A stretch of 64,000 nucleotides of DNA, from the NCBI RefSeq assembly GCF_001598815.1, contig NZ_BCZQ01000006.1, positions 1 to 64,000 on the forward strand, given 5' to 3'. The notes under the pieces were generated by a model. The model searched no databases and was not told where the DNA came from. It worked only from the letters and a program-made list of their open reading frames with translations. Numbering within the stretch: position 1 is the first letter of the stretch; the number at the start of each line of letters is the position of its first letter. Positions 17,271 through 28,242 of this stretch are shown piece by piece. The DNA is from Sphingopyxis terrae subsp. terrae NBRC 15098. GTDB lineage: Bacteria; Pseudomonadota; Alphaproteobacteria; Sphingomonadales; Sphingomonadaceae. The position numbers and the translations under genes were made by a program.

Positions 17271-18140
17271 TCAAAGCGCGGCGAGCAGCGCGGCGACGCG
17301 CGCCGGGTCTTCCATCGGGATGAAATGGCTATGGTCGCCCCAGCGCTCGTCGCGCACTGCGCCGATATGCGCGCCGAGCCCCGGCCAGGTGGGACTTTGC
17401 GAAAAATCCATCGAACCGCCGCGTTCGCCGCTCGGCGCGCGGATCAGCGTCACCGGCGCCGCCAGCCCCGATAGCCAGCGATAGGGGTCGATGCGCAGCG
17501 CATTCTGATAGACCGACGCCTCAAGCTGCGGCGGACAGGCCAGTTCCAACCCCTCGCCCGTGGCGGCGGGCAGCAGGCCATAGCGGCAATAATCGTCCAG
17601 CACCGCCGGTTGCCAATGTGCATAGGGCGCACGGTCGGCGAAGCGCGCGCACATCTGTCCCACGCTGTCCCAATCGTTGCGGCGACGCGCCACGGGATGC
17701 TCCGCGGGGTCGGGGATCGGCAGCGCATCCTGGCCCGCATAATGGTCGGGCGCCATGATAACCGGATCGATCAGGACGAGGTGGCGAAAGGCATCGCGCC
17801 GCTGCGCCGACAGGCGGGTCAGCGCATGGCCGCCCATGCTGTGCCCGCACCCGATCAACGGCGTTCCGGCAAAGCGATCGACGAGCGGCAACAGCGCGTC
17901 GCCGGTCGCCCCCCAATCGGCGAGCGTCGCGGGGCGATAGCTGCGCCCATGCCCGCGGTGATCGGGCGCGATGACATGCGTGCCTTGCGGCAAGGCGGCG
18001 ACGATCTGGTCCCACAGCCGCGCATGAAATCCCGTCGCATGAAGCAGCAGCAGCGACGGTCCCGCCCCCGCGGTCCCCCATTCGAACCAGCAGATGTCGC
18101 CTTCCGGCGTAGCGAGCCGGTGTTCGCGCGGCCCGTTCAT
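17271..18140 (-). CDS. Alpha/beta hydrolase
   Basis: A 289-residue single-domain alpha/beta hydrolase. Seen: oxyanion segment LLLHATGFHA (about 31-40), APDHRGHGRS, nucleophile elbow GCGHSMGG with Ser101, acid after LVLIDPVI, and the C-terminal catalytic His in GDHSHFIPMEDP. No signal peptide, so cytosolic. Substrate unknown; related proteins are lipases, esterases or ring-cleavage hydrolases. The gene follows aspS by 4 bp and is probably cotranscribed. Confidence 0.85.
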   Translation of the reverse strand: MNGPREHRLATPEGDICWFEWGTAGAGPSLLLLHATGFHARLWDQIVAALPQGTHVIAPDHRGHGRSYRPATLADWGATGDALLPLVDRFAGTPLIGCGHSMGGHALTRLSAQRRDAFRHLVLIDPVIMAPDHYAGQDALPIPDPAEHPVARRRNDWDSVGQMCARFADRAPYAHWQPAVLDDYCRYGLLPAATGEGLELACPPQLEASVYQNALRIDPYRWLSGLAAPVTLIRAPSGERGGSMDFSQSPTWPGLGAHIGAVRDERWGDHSHFIPMEDPARVAALLAAL

Positions 18141-18144
18141 CGGG

Positions 18145-19935
18145 TCAGCTCTTCGGCCCGTCCACCAGACGGATATGCAATTCCTTGAGCTGCTTCTCGG
18201 AAACCGGCGCCGGCGCGCCCATCATCAGGTCCTCGGCCTTCTGCGTCATCGGGAAGACGATCACCTCACGGATGTTCGGTTCGTCGGCGAGCAGCATCAC
18301 GATGCGGTCGACGCCCGGCGCCGAACCGCCATGCGGAGGCGCGCCGAACTTGAAGGCGTTGATCATACCCGCGAAATTGGTGTCGACATCCTGCTGGCTG
18401 TAGCCCGCAATCTCGAACGCCTTGTACATGATATCGGGGCGGTGGTTCCGGATCGCCCCCGACGACAGTTCGACGCCGTTGCAGACGATGTCATATTGAT
18501 AGGCGAGGATGTCGAGCGGATCCTTGGTTTCCAGCGCCTCCATCTCGCCCTGCGGCATCGAGAAGGGATTGTGGCTGAAATCGATCTTGCCGGTTTCTTC
18601 GTCGGCCTCGAACATCGGGAAGTCGACGATCCAGCAGAATTCGAAGCGGCTCTTGTCGATGAGGTCGAGCTGTTCGGCGACGCGGGTACGCGCAAGACCG
18701 GCGAGCTTCGCCGCCTTGGCTTCGACGCCCGCGGCAAAAAAGATGCCGTCGTTCGGACCGAGGCCCATAGCGTTGGCGATCGCCTGCATGCCTTCCTGGC
18801 CGTGGTTGTTGGCGATCGGGCCGCCGAACACGCCGTCTTTCTGCGTCGCATAGCCGAGCCCCGGAAAACCCTCGGACTGCGCCCAGCTGTTCATTTCGTC
18901 GAAGAATTTGCGGCTCTTCTCGTGCGTCTCGGGCGCGGCGACGGCGCGGACAACCTGCCCTTCCTCGACCATCGAGGCGAAGCGGCCGAAGCCCGAGCCC
19001 TTGAAGAAATCGCCCACGTCATGGACGAGCAGCGGGTTGCGCAGGTCGGGCTTGTCGCTGCCATATTTCAGCATCGATTCGCGGTAGGGAATGCGCTGGA
19101 ACGGCAGCGGCGACACGGTGCGGCCCTTGCCGTCGAAATCGGCGAACTCCTCGAACACGCCGTGCAACACGGGTTCGATCGCGTTGAAGACGTCGTCCTG
19201 CGTGACGAAGCTCATTTCGAAATCGAGCTGGTAGAATTCACCCGGCGAACGGTCGGCGCGCGCATCCTCGTCGCGGAAACAGGGTGCGATCTGGAAATAG
19301 CGATCGAAGCCCGCAACCATCAGCAGCTGCTTGAACATCTGCGGCGCCTGCGGCAGCGCGTAGAATTTGCCGGGGTGGACGCGGCTGGGTACCAGATAGT
19401 CGCGCGCGCCCTCGGGGCTGCTCGCGGTAAGGATTGGCGTCTGGAACTCGGTGAAGCCCTGATCGATCATCCGGCGGCGCAGCGACGAAATGACGTTCGA
19501 GCGCAGCACGATATTCTTGTGCAAGCGTTCGCGGCGGAGATCGAGGAAGCGGTTGGTGAGGCGGATTTCCTCGGGATATTCGGCATCGCCGAACACCGGC
19601 AGCGGCAGGCGGTCGGCGGCCGACTGCACCGTCACCGCACTCGGATAGATTTCGATCTCGCCGGTCGCAAGCTTGGGGTTCAGCGTCTCGGGCGACCGCG
19701 CGGCGACCTTTCCGGTGAAGGTCAGGACGGACTCGGGGCCGACGCCATTGACCGTCGGATACAGGTCCGAACCCGTCTCCACCACGATCTGGGTGATGCC
19801 ATAATGGTCGCGAAGATCGACGAAGAGCACATTGGCATGCTCGCGCGTCCGGTGCACCCAGCCCGAAAGACGGACTTCCTCGCCGACGTTGGCGGCGCGA
19901 AGGTCGGCGCAAGTGTGGGTACGATAGGCGTGCAT
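18145..19935 (-). CDS. aspS: Aspartyl-tRNA synthetase
   Basis: Class II synthetase of the bacterial type, 596 residues. Domain order: OB-fold anticodon domain (1-110; [26 protein letters not shown]), catalytic motifs 2 and 3 ([35 protein letters not shown]), and the bacterial GAD insertion in between. Many alphaproteobacteria lack AsnRS and use a non-discriminating AspRS with GatCAB; whether that applies here cannot be seen from this window. Confidence 0.97.
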   Translation of the reverse strand: MHAYRTHTCADLRAANVGEEVRLSGWVHRTREHANVLFVDLRDHYGITQIVVETGSDLYPTVNGVGPESVLTFTGKVAARSPETLNPKLATGEIEIYPSAVTVQSAADRLPLPVFGDAEYPEEIRLTNRFLDLRRERLHKNIVLRSNVISSLRRRMIDQGFTEFQTPILTASSPEGARDYLVPSRVHPGKFYALPQAPQMFKQLLMVAGFDRYFQIAPCFRDEDARADRSPGEFYQLDFEMSFVTQDDVFNAIEPVLHGVFEEFADFDGKGRTVSPLPFQRIPYRESMLKYGSDKPDLRNPLLVHDVGDFFKGSGFGRFASMVEEGQVVRAVAAPETHEKSRKFFDEMNSWAQSEGFPGLGYATQKDGVFGGPIANNHGQEGMQAIANAMGLGPNDGIFFAAGVEAKAAKLAGLARTRVAEQLDLIDKSRFEFCWIVDFPMFEADEETGKIDFSHNPFSMPQGEMEALETKDPLDILAYQYDIVCNGVELSSGAIRNHRPDIMYKAFEIAGYSQQDVDTNFAGMINAFKFGAPPHGGSAPGVDRIVMLLADEPNIREVIVFPMTQKAEDLMMGAPAPVSEKQLKELHIRLVDGPKS

Positions 19936-20127
19936 TATGTTCGTCTTTCAAATGTCCGGGGAGGCGCGCCGGAAAACGCGCCGATATGGCCGCGCCTAAG
20001 GCAGGTCGCGGGGGCTTTTGTCAAGGGTGGACCCGCGATTCGCCCCCGACGGCGCCGCCGATGTCCCTGCGATGAACAGCGGTAAATTTTCCTGACGATT
20101 ATGCTGCGGGCGCTGTATAGGCTCCCC

Positions 20128-21321
20128 ATGCAAATTCATCCGTTAATCGAGTCCAGCGAAGCGCTTCATCAGTTTGTCGACCTGATCAAGGGCAGCGACT
20201 TCATCGCCGTCGACACCGAATTCATGCGCGAAAACACCTTCTGGCCCGAACTCTGCCTGATCCAGGTCGCCGATGCGCACCACGCCGCCGCCATCGATCC
20301 GATGGCGCCGGGCATCGACCTCGCCCCGCTGCTCGACCTGCTCGTCGACAATGAGGAGGTGCTCAAGGTCTTTCACGCGGGCGGGCAGGATGTCGAAATC
20401 ATCTTCAACCTGACCGGCAAGACGCCGCACCCGATCTTCGACACCCAGATCGGCCAGATGGCGCTCGGTCAGGCCGAACAGGTCGGCTATTCGAATCTCG
20501 TCGAGGCGTGGCTCGGTCTGCAGCTCGACAAGGGCGCGCGCTTTACCGACTGGAGCCGCCGGCCGCTCGACAAGCGGCAGATCGACTATGCGATCGGCGA
20601 CGTCACCCATCTGGCCAAGATTTTCCCGATGATGCTCAAAAAGCTCATCAAGACGGGCCGCGGCCACTGGCTCGACGAGGAAATGGAAAAGCTCGCCGAT
20701 CCGTCCAACTATGCGATCGACCCCGAAAAGGCGTGGCAGCGGATCAAGGTGCCGTCGCGCAAGCCCGACGCGCTCGGCCGGCTAAAGGCTCTCGCCGCAT
20801 GGCGCGAGCGCGAGGCGCGCAACAAGAATCTGCCGCGCGGGCGCATCGTCAAGGACGAGACGCTCGCCGACCTCGCCGCGCATCCGCCGAAGAGTCAGGA
20901 CGGCCTCGGCAGCGTGCGCGGCCTGTCGGCGACATGGCGGTCGAACGACATCGGCGGGCGGCTGATGGACGCGCTCGCGAACGCCAAGCCACTGCCCAAG
21001 GACGACATGCCCGACCGCGCCCCGCGCGGCCCTGGGCTGGGCAAGGAAGGCGCGCTCGTCGCCGACCTGCTCAAGCTGCTGCTCAAGATCCGCTCGCGCG
21101 AACTCAACGCTGCGGCGCGGCTGATTGCGCGCAGCGACGATCTCGAAGCGCTCGCGGCGGGGCGCCGTGACGATATCCCGATGATGAAAGGCTGGCGCTA
21201 CGACGTGTTCGGCCACGCCGCACTCGACCTCGTCGAAGGCCGCGTCGGCTTTGCGGTCAAGAACGGCAAGCTGGTTATGAGCGAGATCGAAGCCCCCGCC
21301 CCGGCCGAAACCGACGCCTGA
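20128..21321 (+). CDS. rnd: Ribonuclease D
   Basis: RNase D, 397 residues, a 3'-5' exoribonuclease that trims tRNA and other small RNA ends. The DEDDy motifs are visible: Asp and Glu in FIAVDTEFMRENT (about 24-30), Asp in FHAGGQDVEII, and Tyr/Asp in YAIGDVTHLAKI. An HRDC helical domain follows (about 200-290), then a second helical domain. The frame opens at 20101, but ATG 20128 (MQIHPLIESS) gives the family N-terminus. Confidence 0.93.
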   Translation: MQIHPLIESSEALHQFVDLIKGSDFIAVDTEFMRENTFWPELCLIQVADAHHAAAIDPMAPGIDLAPLLDLLVDNEEVLKVFHAGGQDVEIIFNLTGKTPHPIFDTQIGQMALGQAEQVGYSNLVEAWLGLQLDKGARFTDWSRRPLDKRQIDYAIGDVTHLAKIFPMMLKKLIKTGRGHWLDEEMEKLADPSNYAIDPEKAWQRIKVPSRKPDALGRLKALAAWREREARNKNLPRGRIVKDETLADLAAHPPKSQDGLGSVRGLSATWRSNDIGGRLMDALANAKPLPKDDMPDRAPRGPGLGKEGALVADLLKLLLKIRSRELNAAARLIARSDDLEALAAGRRDDIPMMKGWRYDVFGHAALDLVEGRVGFAVKNGKLVMSEIEAPAPAETDA

Positions 21322-21345
21322 GGGCGCGCTCCCTCGCTGCCCTGC

Positions 21346-22830
21346 TTAGAGCAGCACCAGCTCCGGCTTGACCCCGAACGCCTGCGCCAGCGCGCGCAGG
21401 CGCCGGTCGACCGATTCGCCCACCAGATGATGCCAGCCCGGATCGAGGCTGAGCCGCAGCTTGCCGTCGTCGAGTGCGATGGCGCTCGCCTTGAGCGGCG
21501 CCTCGCCCCCCCCGGTGAGCCGCTGCGCCAGCCGGATCGCAAGCCCCCACTGCCGCGCCCGGTCGATGCGGTCCGCCGGAACGAGGCTGGTCATAGCGGG
21601 AAAATCGACGTCGGCGCCGCCGAACCCGGCGTGCAATGCGCGCGCGAGCAGGATGCGGCCGGGAATGTCGATGCTGCGCCAGTTGCCGTGCAGTCCGATC
21701 TCGGTCCCGCGTTCGGCGCGGAAATCGGGGTTGGCCGACCAGGCGACATCACTGAGCAGGCTGGCGGCGAGCCGGATGCGGCTGTCGCTCGCCTCCTCAT
21801 TGGCGAACAGCGGCGCGATCCACTCGGCGATCGCGCGGCCGTGCGGGGCGAAGCGCGCGAGCCGCCGCCCCTCGAACTCCGCCGCGACGATCAGCGGATC
21901 CTGCGCCCGGGTCGCGGGGTCGAGCGCCTGATAGAGCAGCCCTTCGCGCAGTCCCGATGAGGAGACGGTCATCTCGGGCACGTCGATGATATTGACCAGC
22001 GCCGCGAGCAGCGCCGCGGCATCGGGGAGCGTTGCAGCGCGGTTCGACGCCATACCCGGAATCGCGCGCAACTCTTCGAAACTCATCCTTTTTGTCGCGC
22101 GCAGCAGCCGGCGCAGCGCGGCGCGCGGCATCACGTGATGGTCGAGCACCGGCAGCGGGTCCTGCGTCAGTTCGATGTCGAGACGCGACAGCGCGCGCCA
22201 CGATCCGCCGACAAGATAGAGCGGCAGCCCGGTCATATTGTCCGGCCAGCCCGCGCCCTTGAGCATCTTGCGCACCGATCGCTCGAAAACCTGCTGCCCC
22301 TGCTTGCGCAGCGCGGGCAGGCGCAGCACGCCGAGCGGGAAGGACACGCGCCGCCCGACGGTGCCGCCCGACACTTCCGCCAGTTCAAGGCTACCGCCGC
22401 CCAGGTCGACCGCGATGCCGTGCGCGTCGGGGATTGCCGAGATGACGCCGCAGCCCGCCGCTTCGGCCTCTTCTTCGCCCGACAGCAGGCGGATCTTCAA
22501 TCCCGCCTCGGCAGCACCGGCGATGAAATCGGGGCCGTTCTCTGCATCGCGCACCGCCGCGGTCGCGACGCATTGCAGGTCCTTCACCTCCATGTGCCGC
22601 GCGAGCAGCGCGTAGCGGCGCAGCGCGATCAGCCCGCGTTCGGCATCTTCGGGCGCGATGCGATTGTCGATCGCGAGCCCGCGGCCCAGCCCGGCCGGCA
22701 CCTTTTCGTTGAAGATCACCGCGGGCGCGCGCGGCGGCCCTTCATAGACGACGAGGCGGACCGAGTTGGACCCGATATCGATGACGGCGGAACGATGGGC
22801 GGTCAGTCTGTTGGAACGGGCGATCGGCAA
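21346..22830 (-). CDS. ppx: Exopolyphosphatase / GppA family
   Basis: Ppx/GppA phosphatase, 494 residues, removes terminal phosphate from polyphosphate (and perhaps pppGpp). The ASKHA-fold phosphate loops are visible: IDIGSNSVRLVVYEG (about 17-31) and VDLGGGSLEL (about 142-151), and a C-terminal HD-like helical domain follows. It starts, apparently at a TTG, 3 bp after the ppk1 stop, so synthesis and degradation of polyphosphate are encoded in one operon. The start is uncertain because no nearby ATG fits. Confidence 0.92.
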   Translation of the reverse strand: MPIARSNRLTAHRSAVIDIGSNSVRLVVYEGPPRAPAVIFNEKVPAGLGRGLAIDNRIAPEDAERGLIALRRYALLARHMEVKDLQCVATAAVRDAENGPDFIAGAAEAGLKIRLLSGEEEAEAAGCGVISAIPDAHGIAVDLGGGSLELAEVSGGTVGRRVSFPLGVLRLPALRKQGQQVFERSVRKMLKGAGWPDNMTGLPLYLVGGSWRALSRLDIELTQDPLPVLDHHVMPRAALRRLLRATKRMSFEELRAIPGMASNRAATLPDAAALLAALVNIIDVPEMTVSSSGLREGLLYQALDPATRAQDPLIVAAEFEGRRLARFAPHGRAIAEWIAPLFANEEASDSRIRLAASLLSDVAWSANPDFRAERGTEIGLHGNWRSIDIPGRILLARALHAGFGGADVDFPAMTSLVPADRIDRARQWGLAIRLAQRLTGGGEAPLKASAIALDDGKLRLSLDPGWHHLVGESVDRRLRALAQAFGVKPELVLL

Positions 22831-22833
22831 GTG

Positions 22834-25005
22834 TCAGTCTTCGCGCATGTTGAAATCGAGGGTCGGCACATCCTGCCGCTTGTGCAGCGCGGTCCCGCGC
22901 CCCGAAAGCGACGGGTTGTTCATGAAATAATGGTGCAGGTTAAACGGCTTGTCGCCCGGATCGACGCGCACATAGGTGCCGTCGGCCTGCAGCACCCAGC
23001 TTTGTTCATTGTCGATCAGATTGGCGACGAGCACCTGATCCAATATCTGGTCGTGGACGGTCGGGTTCTCGATCGGGATCATATATTCGACGCGGCGGTC
23101 GAAGTTGCGCGGCATCCAGTCGGCGCTCGAGATATAGAGCTTGGCGCGCTGGTGCGGCAGGCGCGATCCGTTGGCGAAGGCCCAGATGCGGCTATGTTCG
23201 AGGAAGCGGCCGACGACCGATTTGACGCGGATCGTCTCCGACAGGCCGGGAACGCCGGGACGCAGGCAGCAGATACCGCGCACGATCAGCTCGATCGGCA
23301 CCCCCGCCGCGCTCGCTTCGTAAAGCTTGTCGATGATGCCGGGGTCGACGAGGCTGTTCATCTTGGCCCACAGCCCCGACGGCAATCCCGCTCGCGCCGC
23401 CGCAATCTCGGCATCGACAAGCTCGCACAGATGCGCGCGCATGTTGAGCGGCGACATCGTCACCAGCTCGAGCCGCTCGGGCTCGACATAGCCGGTGATA
23501 TAGTTGAACAGTTGCGCCGCATCGCGCCCCGCGCGCGGATCGGCGGTAAAAAAGCTGAGGTCGGTATAGATGCGCGCGGTGATCGGGTGGTAATTGCCCG
23601 TACCGAAGTGGCAATAGGTCCGATACCCCTGCCCTTCGCGGCGCACGACCATCGAGATTTTGGCGTGCGTTTTCCACTCGATGAAACCGTAAACCACCTG
23701 CACCCCGGCGCGTTCGAGCTGGTTCGCCCAGAGCAGATTCTGCTCCTCGTCGAAGCGCGCCTTGAGTTCGACAACCGCCGTCACCGACTTGCCCGCCTCC
23801 GCCGCCTCGATCAGAGCGCGGATGACGGGCGACTGGTTGCCGGCACGATAGAGCGTCTGCTTGATCGCGACGACATCGGGATCGGCGGCTGCCTGCCGCA
23901 GAAAGGACACGACGACGTCGAAGCTTTCATAGGGGTGATGGACGACGATGTCCTTGGACCGGATCGCCGCGAAACAATCGCCGCCATGTTCGCGGATGCG
24001 TTCCGGAAAACGCGGCGAATAGGCCGGGAATTTCAGGTCGGGGCGATCGACATCGACCAGCGCAGACAGCGCCGCGAGCCCGACGAAACCGCCGATCTTC
24101 GCGACGATCGCCTCATGCCCCTGAATATCGGCGTTGAGCACTGCGGCCAGTTCGGCCGGCATGTCGGCCTCGAGTTCGAGCAGAATCACCCGCCCGCGCC
24201 GGCGGCGGCGGATCGCGGTGCGGAACAGCCGCACCAGATCCTCGGCCTCTTCCTCGATTTCGATGTCGCTGTCGCGGATGATGCGGAACACGCCGATCGA
24301 TCGGCTCGCATAGCCGGGGAAAATCAGGTCGGCGAACAGTTCGACCAGATATTCGATCGGCACAAAGCTCGTCGCCTCGCCCGGCACCGGCACCAGTCGC
24401 GGCAGCGACGCGGGGATCATCACCAGTTCGCGCACCGTGTCGCCCGTCGCCTGGCGCTGGAGATCGAAGATCACGCCAAGGCCGCGGTTGGGGATGAAGG
24501 GAAAGGGGTGTGCAGGATCGAGCACCTGCGGCGTCAGGATCGGGAATATCTGTTCGCTGAAATATTGACGCAGCGAGGCGCGCAGCCGCTCGCGCTCCGA
24601 TCCCGCGCCATGGACGATGATCCCCTGTTCGGCGAGCAGGTCGTGCAGCTTCTGCCATTCGCTCTGCTGTTCGTCGACAAGCCGGTTCACCTCGGCCTCG
24701 ATCTCGGCGAGTTGCTGCCCCGGCGAGCGGCCGTCGGCCGACGGATCGTCGATTCCCTGAAGCTGCTGCCCCTTCAGGCCGGCGACGCGGACCATGAAAA
24801 ACTCGTCGAGATTGCTGCCCGAAATCGACAGGAAGCGCAGTCGTTCGAGCAAGGGATGCGCCGGATTGCGCGCCTCCTCCATCACCCGCCGGTTGAAGGC
24901 GAGCCACGACAGTTCGCGGTTGAAGAAACGGTCAGGGTTCGCCTTGTCGATGCCCGGCACCACGGGATCATTGTCGGCGCGAAGGGGCTGACTGGTCAGC
25001 GACAT
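22834..25005 (-). CDS. ppk1: Polyphosphate kinase 1
   Basis: PPK1, 723 residues, polymerises ATP gamma-phosphate into polyphosphate at the membrane. Domain order N, head, C1, C2. The autophosphorylated histidine region lies in the phospholipase-D-like C1/C2 domains: [13 protein letters not shown], and [24 protein letters not shown]. The N-terminus ([19 protein letters not shown]) is characteristic. ATG 25005 overlaps the end of hda by 10 bp. With hda and ppx it forms one minus-strand unit. Confidence 0.96.
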   Translation of the reverse strand: MSLTSQPLRADNDPVVPGIDKANPDRFFNRELSWLAFNRRVMEEARNPAHPLLERLRFLSISGSNLDEFFMVRVAGLKGQQLQGIDDPSADGRSPGQQLAEIEAEVNRLVDEQQSEWQKLHDLLAEQGIIVHGAGSERERLRASLRQYFSEQIFPILTPQVLDPAHPFPFIPNRGLGVIFDLQRQATGDTVRELVMIPASLPRLVPVPGEATSFVPIEYLVELFADLIFPGYASRSIGVFRIIRDSDIEIEEEAEDLVRLFRTAIRRRRRGRVILLELEADMPAELAAVLNADIQGHEAIVAKIGGFVGLAALSALVDVDRPDLKFPAYSPRFPERIREHGGDCFAAIRSKDIVVHHPYESFDVVVSFLRQAAADPDVVAIKQTLYRAGNQSPVIRALIEAAEAGKSVTAVVELKARFDEEQNLLWANQLERAGVQVVYGFIEWKTHAKISMVVRREGQGYRTYCHFGTGNYHPITARIYTDLSFFTADPRAGRDAAQLFNYITGYVEPERLELVTMSPLNMRAHLCELVDAEIAAARAGLPSGLWAKMNSLVDPGIIDKLYEASAAGVPIELIVRGICCLRPGVPGLSETIRVKSVVGRFLEHSRIWAFANGSRLPHQRAKLYISSADWMPRNFDRRVEYMIPIENPTVHDQILDQVLVANLIDNEQSWVLQADGTYVRVDPGDKPFNLHHYFMNNPSLSGRGTALHKRQDVPTLDFNMRED

Positions 25006-25652
25006 GGGCCTGTTTCCTGTCTTTCGAGCAAATCGGGATCGATGAGCCCCTGTGACAGTAATGTTTCACGCGTAAGACGAATGCTAATGCCGCGCCCTTT
25101 TTCGAGCGATGCCGCATCAAGCGCCGCGACGACGCGGTGGATCATGGCATAGCTGCGCTCCATCCGCGGCACGATATACGCCGCGACCTCGGGCGAAATC
25201 GCCATCCCGCGCTGGGCAAAAAGTGCGTCGATCAGGTCGCGCGCCAGGCAATCGTCGGGCTCGCCGATCGTCAGTACCGGCACTGCGCGCAACCGCGAAG
25301 CGAGGTCGGGAAGCGCGATCGCCCATTCGGACGGCGGCGCATCGGCAATGATGAGCAGAGGCGTTCCCGACGCCTGCGCCGCGTTCCAGGCGTGGAAAAT
25401 CTCCTCTTCCGACACGCTGGCATGACCGTCGATCACGCGCCCGCCCGATTCGCGCGCGAACAGCCGCCCCATCAGGCTGCGCCCCGATCCGCGCGGCCCG
25501 GTCAGCACCGCGGTGCGCACCGGCCAGGTCGCGACATGGCGCAGATAGCGCACCGCGTCGGCGTTGCTCGTCCCGACGATCAGCGGACCGTCGTTGGCGC
25601 CGCCGGCACTCCAGTCGAGCGGCAGCGCGATCTGTCCCGAACCGCGGGGCAT
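24996..25652 (-). CDS. hda: DnaA-related regulatory inactivator Hda (HdaA)
   Basis: A 218-residue AAA+ protein related to DnaA domain III that, with the beta clamp, stimulates ATP hydrolysis by DnaA to prevent re-initiation. Seen: a clamp-binding QIALPL (7-12), Walker A GPRGSGRS (52-59) in which the usual Lys is Arg58, Walker [10 protein letters not shown], and the sensor 2 region near [17 protein letters not shown]. The start forms TGATG with the stop of the DUF2066 gene. The Lys to Arg change may mean weak or altered nucleotide binding. Confidence 0.88.
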   Translation of the reverse strand: MPRGSGQIALPLDWSAGGANDGPLIVGTSNADAVRYLRHVATWPVRTAVLTGPRGSGRSLMGRLFARESGGRVIDGHASVSEEEIFHAWNAAQASGTPLLIIADAPPSEWAIALPDLASRLRAVPVLTIGEPDDCLARDLIDALFAQRGMAISPEVAAYIVPRMERSYAMIHRVVAALDAASLEKGRGISIRLTRETLLSQGLIDPDLLERQETGPCR

Positions 25653-26923
25653 CAGCGACTGATCCTGAGCTGGCCGCCGCCTTCCTGCACCTTGAAACCG
25701 CGCGCCGCGAGCGCCGCCTTCAGCGCGCCGACGTCGCCGCGGAAGGTGACGCGCATCACCGACATGCCGCCGAGCGCGAGGCTGCTCGTCGCCGCCGACT
25801 GAACCCCCGAAATGCCGCCCACGGCGCGTTCGGTCGCCGAAACCGATTCGACATCGGGTGATGCATATTGGACCGTGAAGGTCTGCAGCCCCGCAGGCGC
25901 CGTCGTCGGCAGGCTGGTGTCGGTCTCGCCGGCCACCACCGTGTCGTCGGTCGCCACATCTTCGGGCAGATCCTCCTTCTCGACCGGCTTTTCGAGCACG
26001 AGATAGGCGTCGGTGCGCAGCTGTCCCGCGGCGAGCGCCTGCGTGTAGAGCGCATCCATCCGTGCCACCGCCTTTTCCATCATGTCGGGAATCGCGGCGG
26101 CGTTGGGCGCGGTCATCGTGAAGGCGCCGATCAGGCGGTTGTCGGGGCTGTAGCGCGCGGCGAAATGGCCCGTCACCGGTCCGCCGGGATAGCTGTATTC
26201 GACCCGCGCGATCGGGATCAGCACGTCGGCGGCGCCATATTGGTCGAGGATGACGCGCCACCAGACGCGGCCGCGCCGTCCGGTCTGCCCCGGATTGAGC
26301 AGCAACGTGTCGGCGCCGGTGCCCGCGGTGCGGACATAGTCGATCGCGCTCTGCCCGGTATTATATTCGGCCCAGGCGCGCTGCCACGCGCTGCGCTGTT
26401 CGAACACCTGCTGAATGCCGTCGATCGAATAGACGGGAATCACCAGCAGCGGCGGCGAACGCAGGGTGCGGCCGCTGACACCCAATATCTGCCCGGCGCG
26501 GACGCGGTCGAACTGGACGCCAAGCGTCGCGACATAGCGGCGCGGCCCGACCTGTTCCTTTTCCACCACGATCGCGGTGACGATGCCGTCCAGCACCGAA
26601 TCGGACAGCGCCGGACCGTCGCTGCCGTTGGTCTTGCGATAGAGTTGCTGCCACCCCTTGCGCTGCGCCTCGCGCCAGCCCTTTTCGCGCGCATCCTCCG
26701 GATTGTCGCCGGTGACGTCGATCGCGATGCCGCTCGCCAGAAAATCGCCGCTGCTGTTGATCGGCGTGATGCCGCGGTCGCCATGCGCGATCTGCCCCTG
26801 GACGAGGCCCGCGATCAGAACCGCCAGGAACAGCCCGAACAGCGCCGCCCAGCGCCGATCGCGAGGCACGAACGAGCGGAGCGGGAGACCGGGAGTCGAA
26901 CGGGAGAAAGCGGCCGAAGTCAT
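25652..26923 (-). CDS. DUF2066 domain protein, exported or membrane-anchored
   Basis: A 423-residue protein with an N-terminal membrane helix (about 25-43, WAALFGLFLAVLIAGLVQG), then a DUF2066 region (about 55-250; GIAIDVTGDNPEDAREKGWREAQRKGW) and two C-terminal ferredoxin-like stretches (LQTFTVQYASPDVESVSATERAV; MRVTFRGDVGALKAALAARGF). It is probably periplasmic and anchored. The family has no fixed biochemical role. It is regularly next to hda in sphingomonads. ATG 26923 is preferred over longer versions because family homology starts after it. Confidence 0.8.
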   Translation of the reverse strand: MTSAAFSRSTPGLPLRSFVPRDRRWAALFGLFLAVLIAGLVQGQIAHGDRGITPINSSGDFLASGIAIDVTGDNPEDAREKGWREAQRKGWQQLYRKTNGSDGPALSDSVLDGIVTAIVVEKEQVGPRRYVATLGVQFDRVRAGQILGVSGRTLRSPPLLVIPVYSIDGIQQVFEQRSAWQRAWAEYNTGQSAIDYVRTAGTGADTLLLNPGQTGRRGRVWWRVILDQYGAADVLIPIARVEYSYPGGPVTGHFAARYSPDNRLIGAFTMTAPNAAAIPDMMEKAVARMDALYTQALAAGQLRTDAYLVLEKPVEKEDLPEDVATDDTVVAGETDTSLPTTAPAGLQTFTVQYASPDVESVSATERAVGGISGVQSAATSSLALGGMSVMRVTFRGDVGALKAALAARGFKVQEGGGQLRISR

Positions 26924-26971
26924 AGGGTTCTTACGCTTTGTTCCCAACCAAGATGCAACCATCACTCTGTC

Positions 26972-27049
26972 CGTCATTCCGGCGAACGCCGGATTCTCGA
27001 CCTCTTGCCATAATGCCCCGGCGAGATCCCGGCCTTCGCCGGGATGACG
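26972..27049. repeat. Inverted repeat, CGTCATCCCGGCG family
   Basis: Arms CGTCATTCCGGCGAACGCCGG (26972-26992, 19 of 21 paired) and the reverse complement around 27028-27049 enclose 35 bp. It lies in the divergent gap between the DUF2066 gene and purM, so any promoter of either gene must work around it. Similar CGTCATCCCGG arms occur at 14708 and 42521. Confidence 0.7.
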
Positions 27050-27134
27050 ATTCCTGCAAGCCCTACGCGAAAGTCGAGGTCACCGACAAGGAAATCATGG
27101 CATTTGTCGGCCGGAAGCGTTAGTCGCGCGGGCC

Positions 27135-28241
27135 ATGGATTCCAAGCATAACCATCCCGCCCCTTATACATATGCGCAGGCCGGCGTATCGATCGAGACC
27201 GGCAATGCGCTGGTCCGTGCGATCGCCCCGTTCGCCCGCGCAACGCGCCGCCCCGGCGCCGATGCCGACCTCGGCGGTTTCGGCGGCTTTTTCGACCTGA
27301 AAGCGGCGGGGTTCAACGATCCCTTGCTCGTCGCCGCGAACGACGGCGTCGGCACCAAGCTCAAGCTCGCGATCGAATCGGGCAAGCATGACGGGGTCGG
27401 GATCGACCTCGTCGCCATGTGCGCCAACGACCTCATCGTGCAGGGCGCCGAGCCGCTGTTTTTCCTGGACTATTATGCGACCGGCAAGCTCGAAAACGAT
27501 GTCGCGACCCAGGTGGTCGCGAGCATCGCCGAGGGCTGCAAACAGGCGGGCTGCGCGCTGATCGGCGGCGAGACCGCAGAGATGCCGGGGATGTATTCGG
27601 ACGGCGACTATGATCTTGCGGGCTTTTGCGTCGGCGCGGTCGAGCGCGACCACGTACTCACCGCCGACAAGGTCGCGGCGGGCGACGTGATCCTCGGCCT
27701 CGCATCGTCGGGGGTTCATTCGAACGGCTTTTCGCTCGTGCGCCGCCTCGCCGCCGACAAGGGCTGGAAGCTCGACCGCCCGGCTCTGTTCGATCAGACC
27801 GTCCTGTTGATCGACGCGCTGATGGCGCCGACGCGCATCTATGTCAAAAGCCTCCTGCCGCTCGTGAAGACCGGCAAGGTCCACGCGCTCGCGCACATCA
27901 CCGGCGGCGGCCTGCTCGAAAATATTCCGCGCGTGCTGCCCAAAACGCTCCACGCGCATATCGACGCCGATGCTTGGGATCAGCCGCGGCTGATGGCGTT
28001 CCTGCAGGCGCAGGGCAATATCGAGCCCGAAGAAATGGCGCGCACTTTCAATTGCGGGATCGGCATGGCCGTGGTCGTCGCCGAAAGCGACGTTGCCGAT
28101 TTGACCGCGTCGCTCGAAGCCGCGGGCGAGACGGTGCACCGGATCGGGCATATCGCGGCGGGCGACAAGGGTTGCACCGTCAGCGGCGGCGCCGAAACGT
28201 GGAGCGCCCGGGCGGCGTGGAGCGCGGCGCATAATGCATAA
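27135..28241 (+). CDS. purM: Phosphoribosylformylglycinamidine cyclo-ligase
   Basis: AIR synthetase, 368 residues, ATP-dependent fifth step of purine synthesis. Seen: the N-terminal [24 protein letters not shown] (about 72-83), [30 protein letters not shown] (about 138-148), and the C-terminal GMAVVV. ATG 27135 fits the family start. It precedes purN by 153 bp, a gap filled with an inverted-repeat element. Confidence 0.97.
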   Translation: MDSKHNHPAPYTYAQAGVSIETGNALVRAIAPFARATRRPGADADLGGFGGFFDLKAAGFNDPLLVAANDGVGTKLKLAIESGKHDGVGIDLVAMCANDLIVQGAEPLFFLDYYATGKLENDVATQVVASIAEGCKQAGCALIGGETAEMPGMYSDGDYDLAGFCVGAVERDHVLTADKVAAGDVILGLASSGVHSNGFSLVRRLAADKGWKLDRPALFDQTVLLIDALMAPTRIYVKSLLPLVKTGKVHALAHITGGGLLENIPRVLPKTLHAHIDADAWDQPRLMAFLQAQGNIEPEEMARTFNCGIGMAVVVAESDVADLTASLEAAGETVHRIGHIAAGDKGCTVSGGAETWSARAAWSAAHNA

Positions 28242-28242
28242 T

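Noticed and set aside
15062..17323. Plus-strand open frame of 753 codons opposite the DnaJ-like, ppk2 and secreted-protein genes
   Set aside because: It spans three real minus-strand genes with recognisable domains and itself has none.
18094..20085. Plus-strand open frame of 663 codons opposite aspS
   Set aside because: Same antisense effect; aspS has all class II motifs on the minus strand.
22135..25152. Plus-strand open frame of about 1000 codons opposite ppx, ppk1 and hda
   Set aside because: Antisense shadow in high-GC DNA: the protein is an Arg/Asp/His-rich low-information sequence while the minus strand encodes full PPK1 and Ppx motifs.
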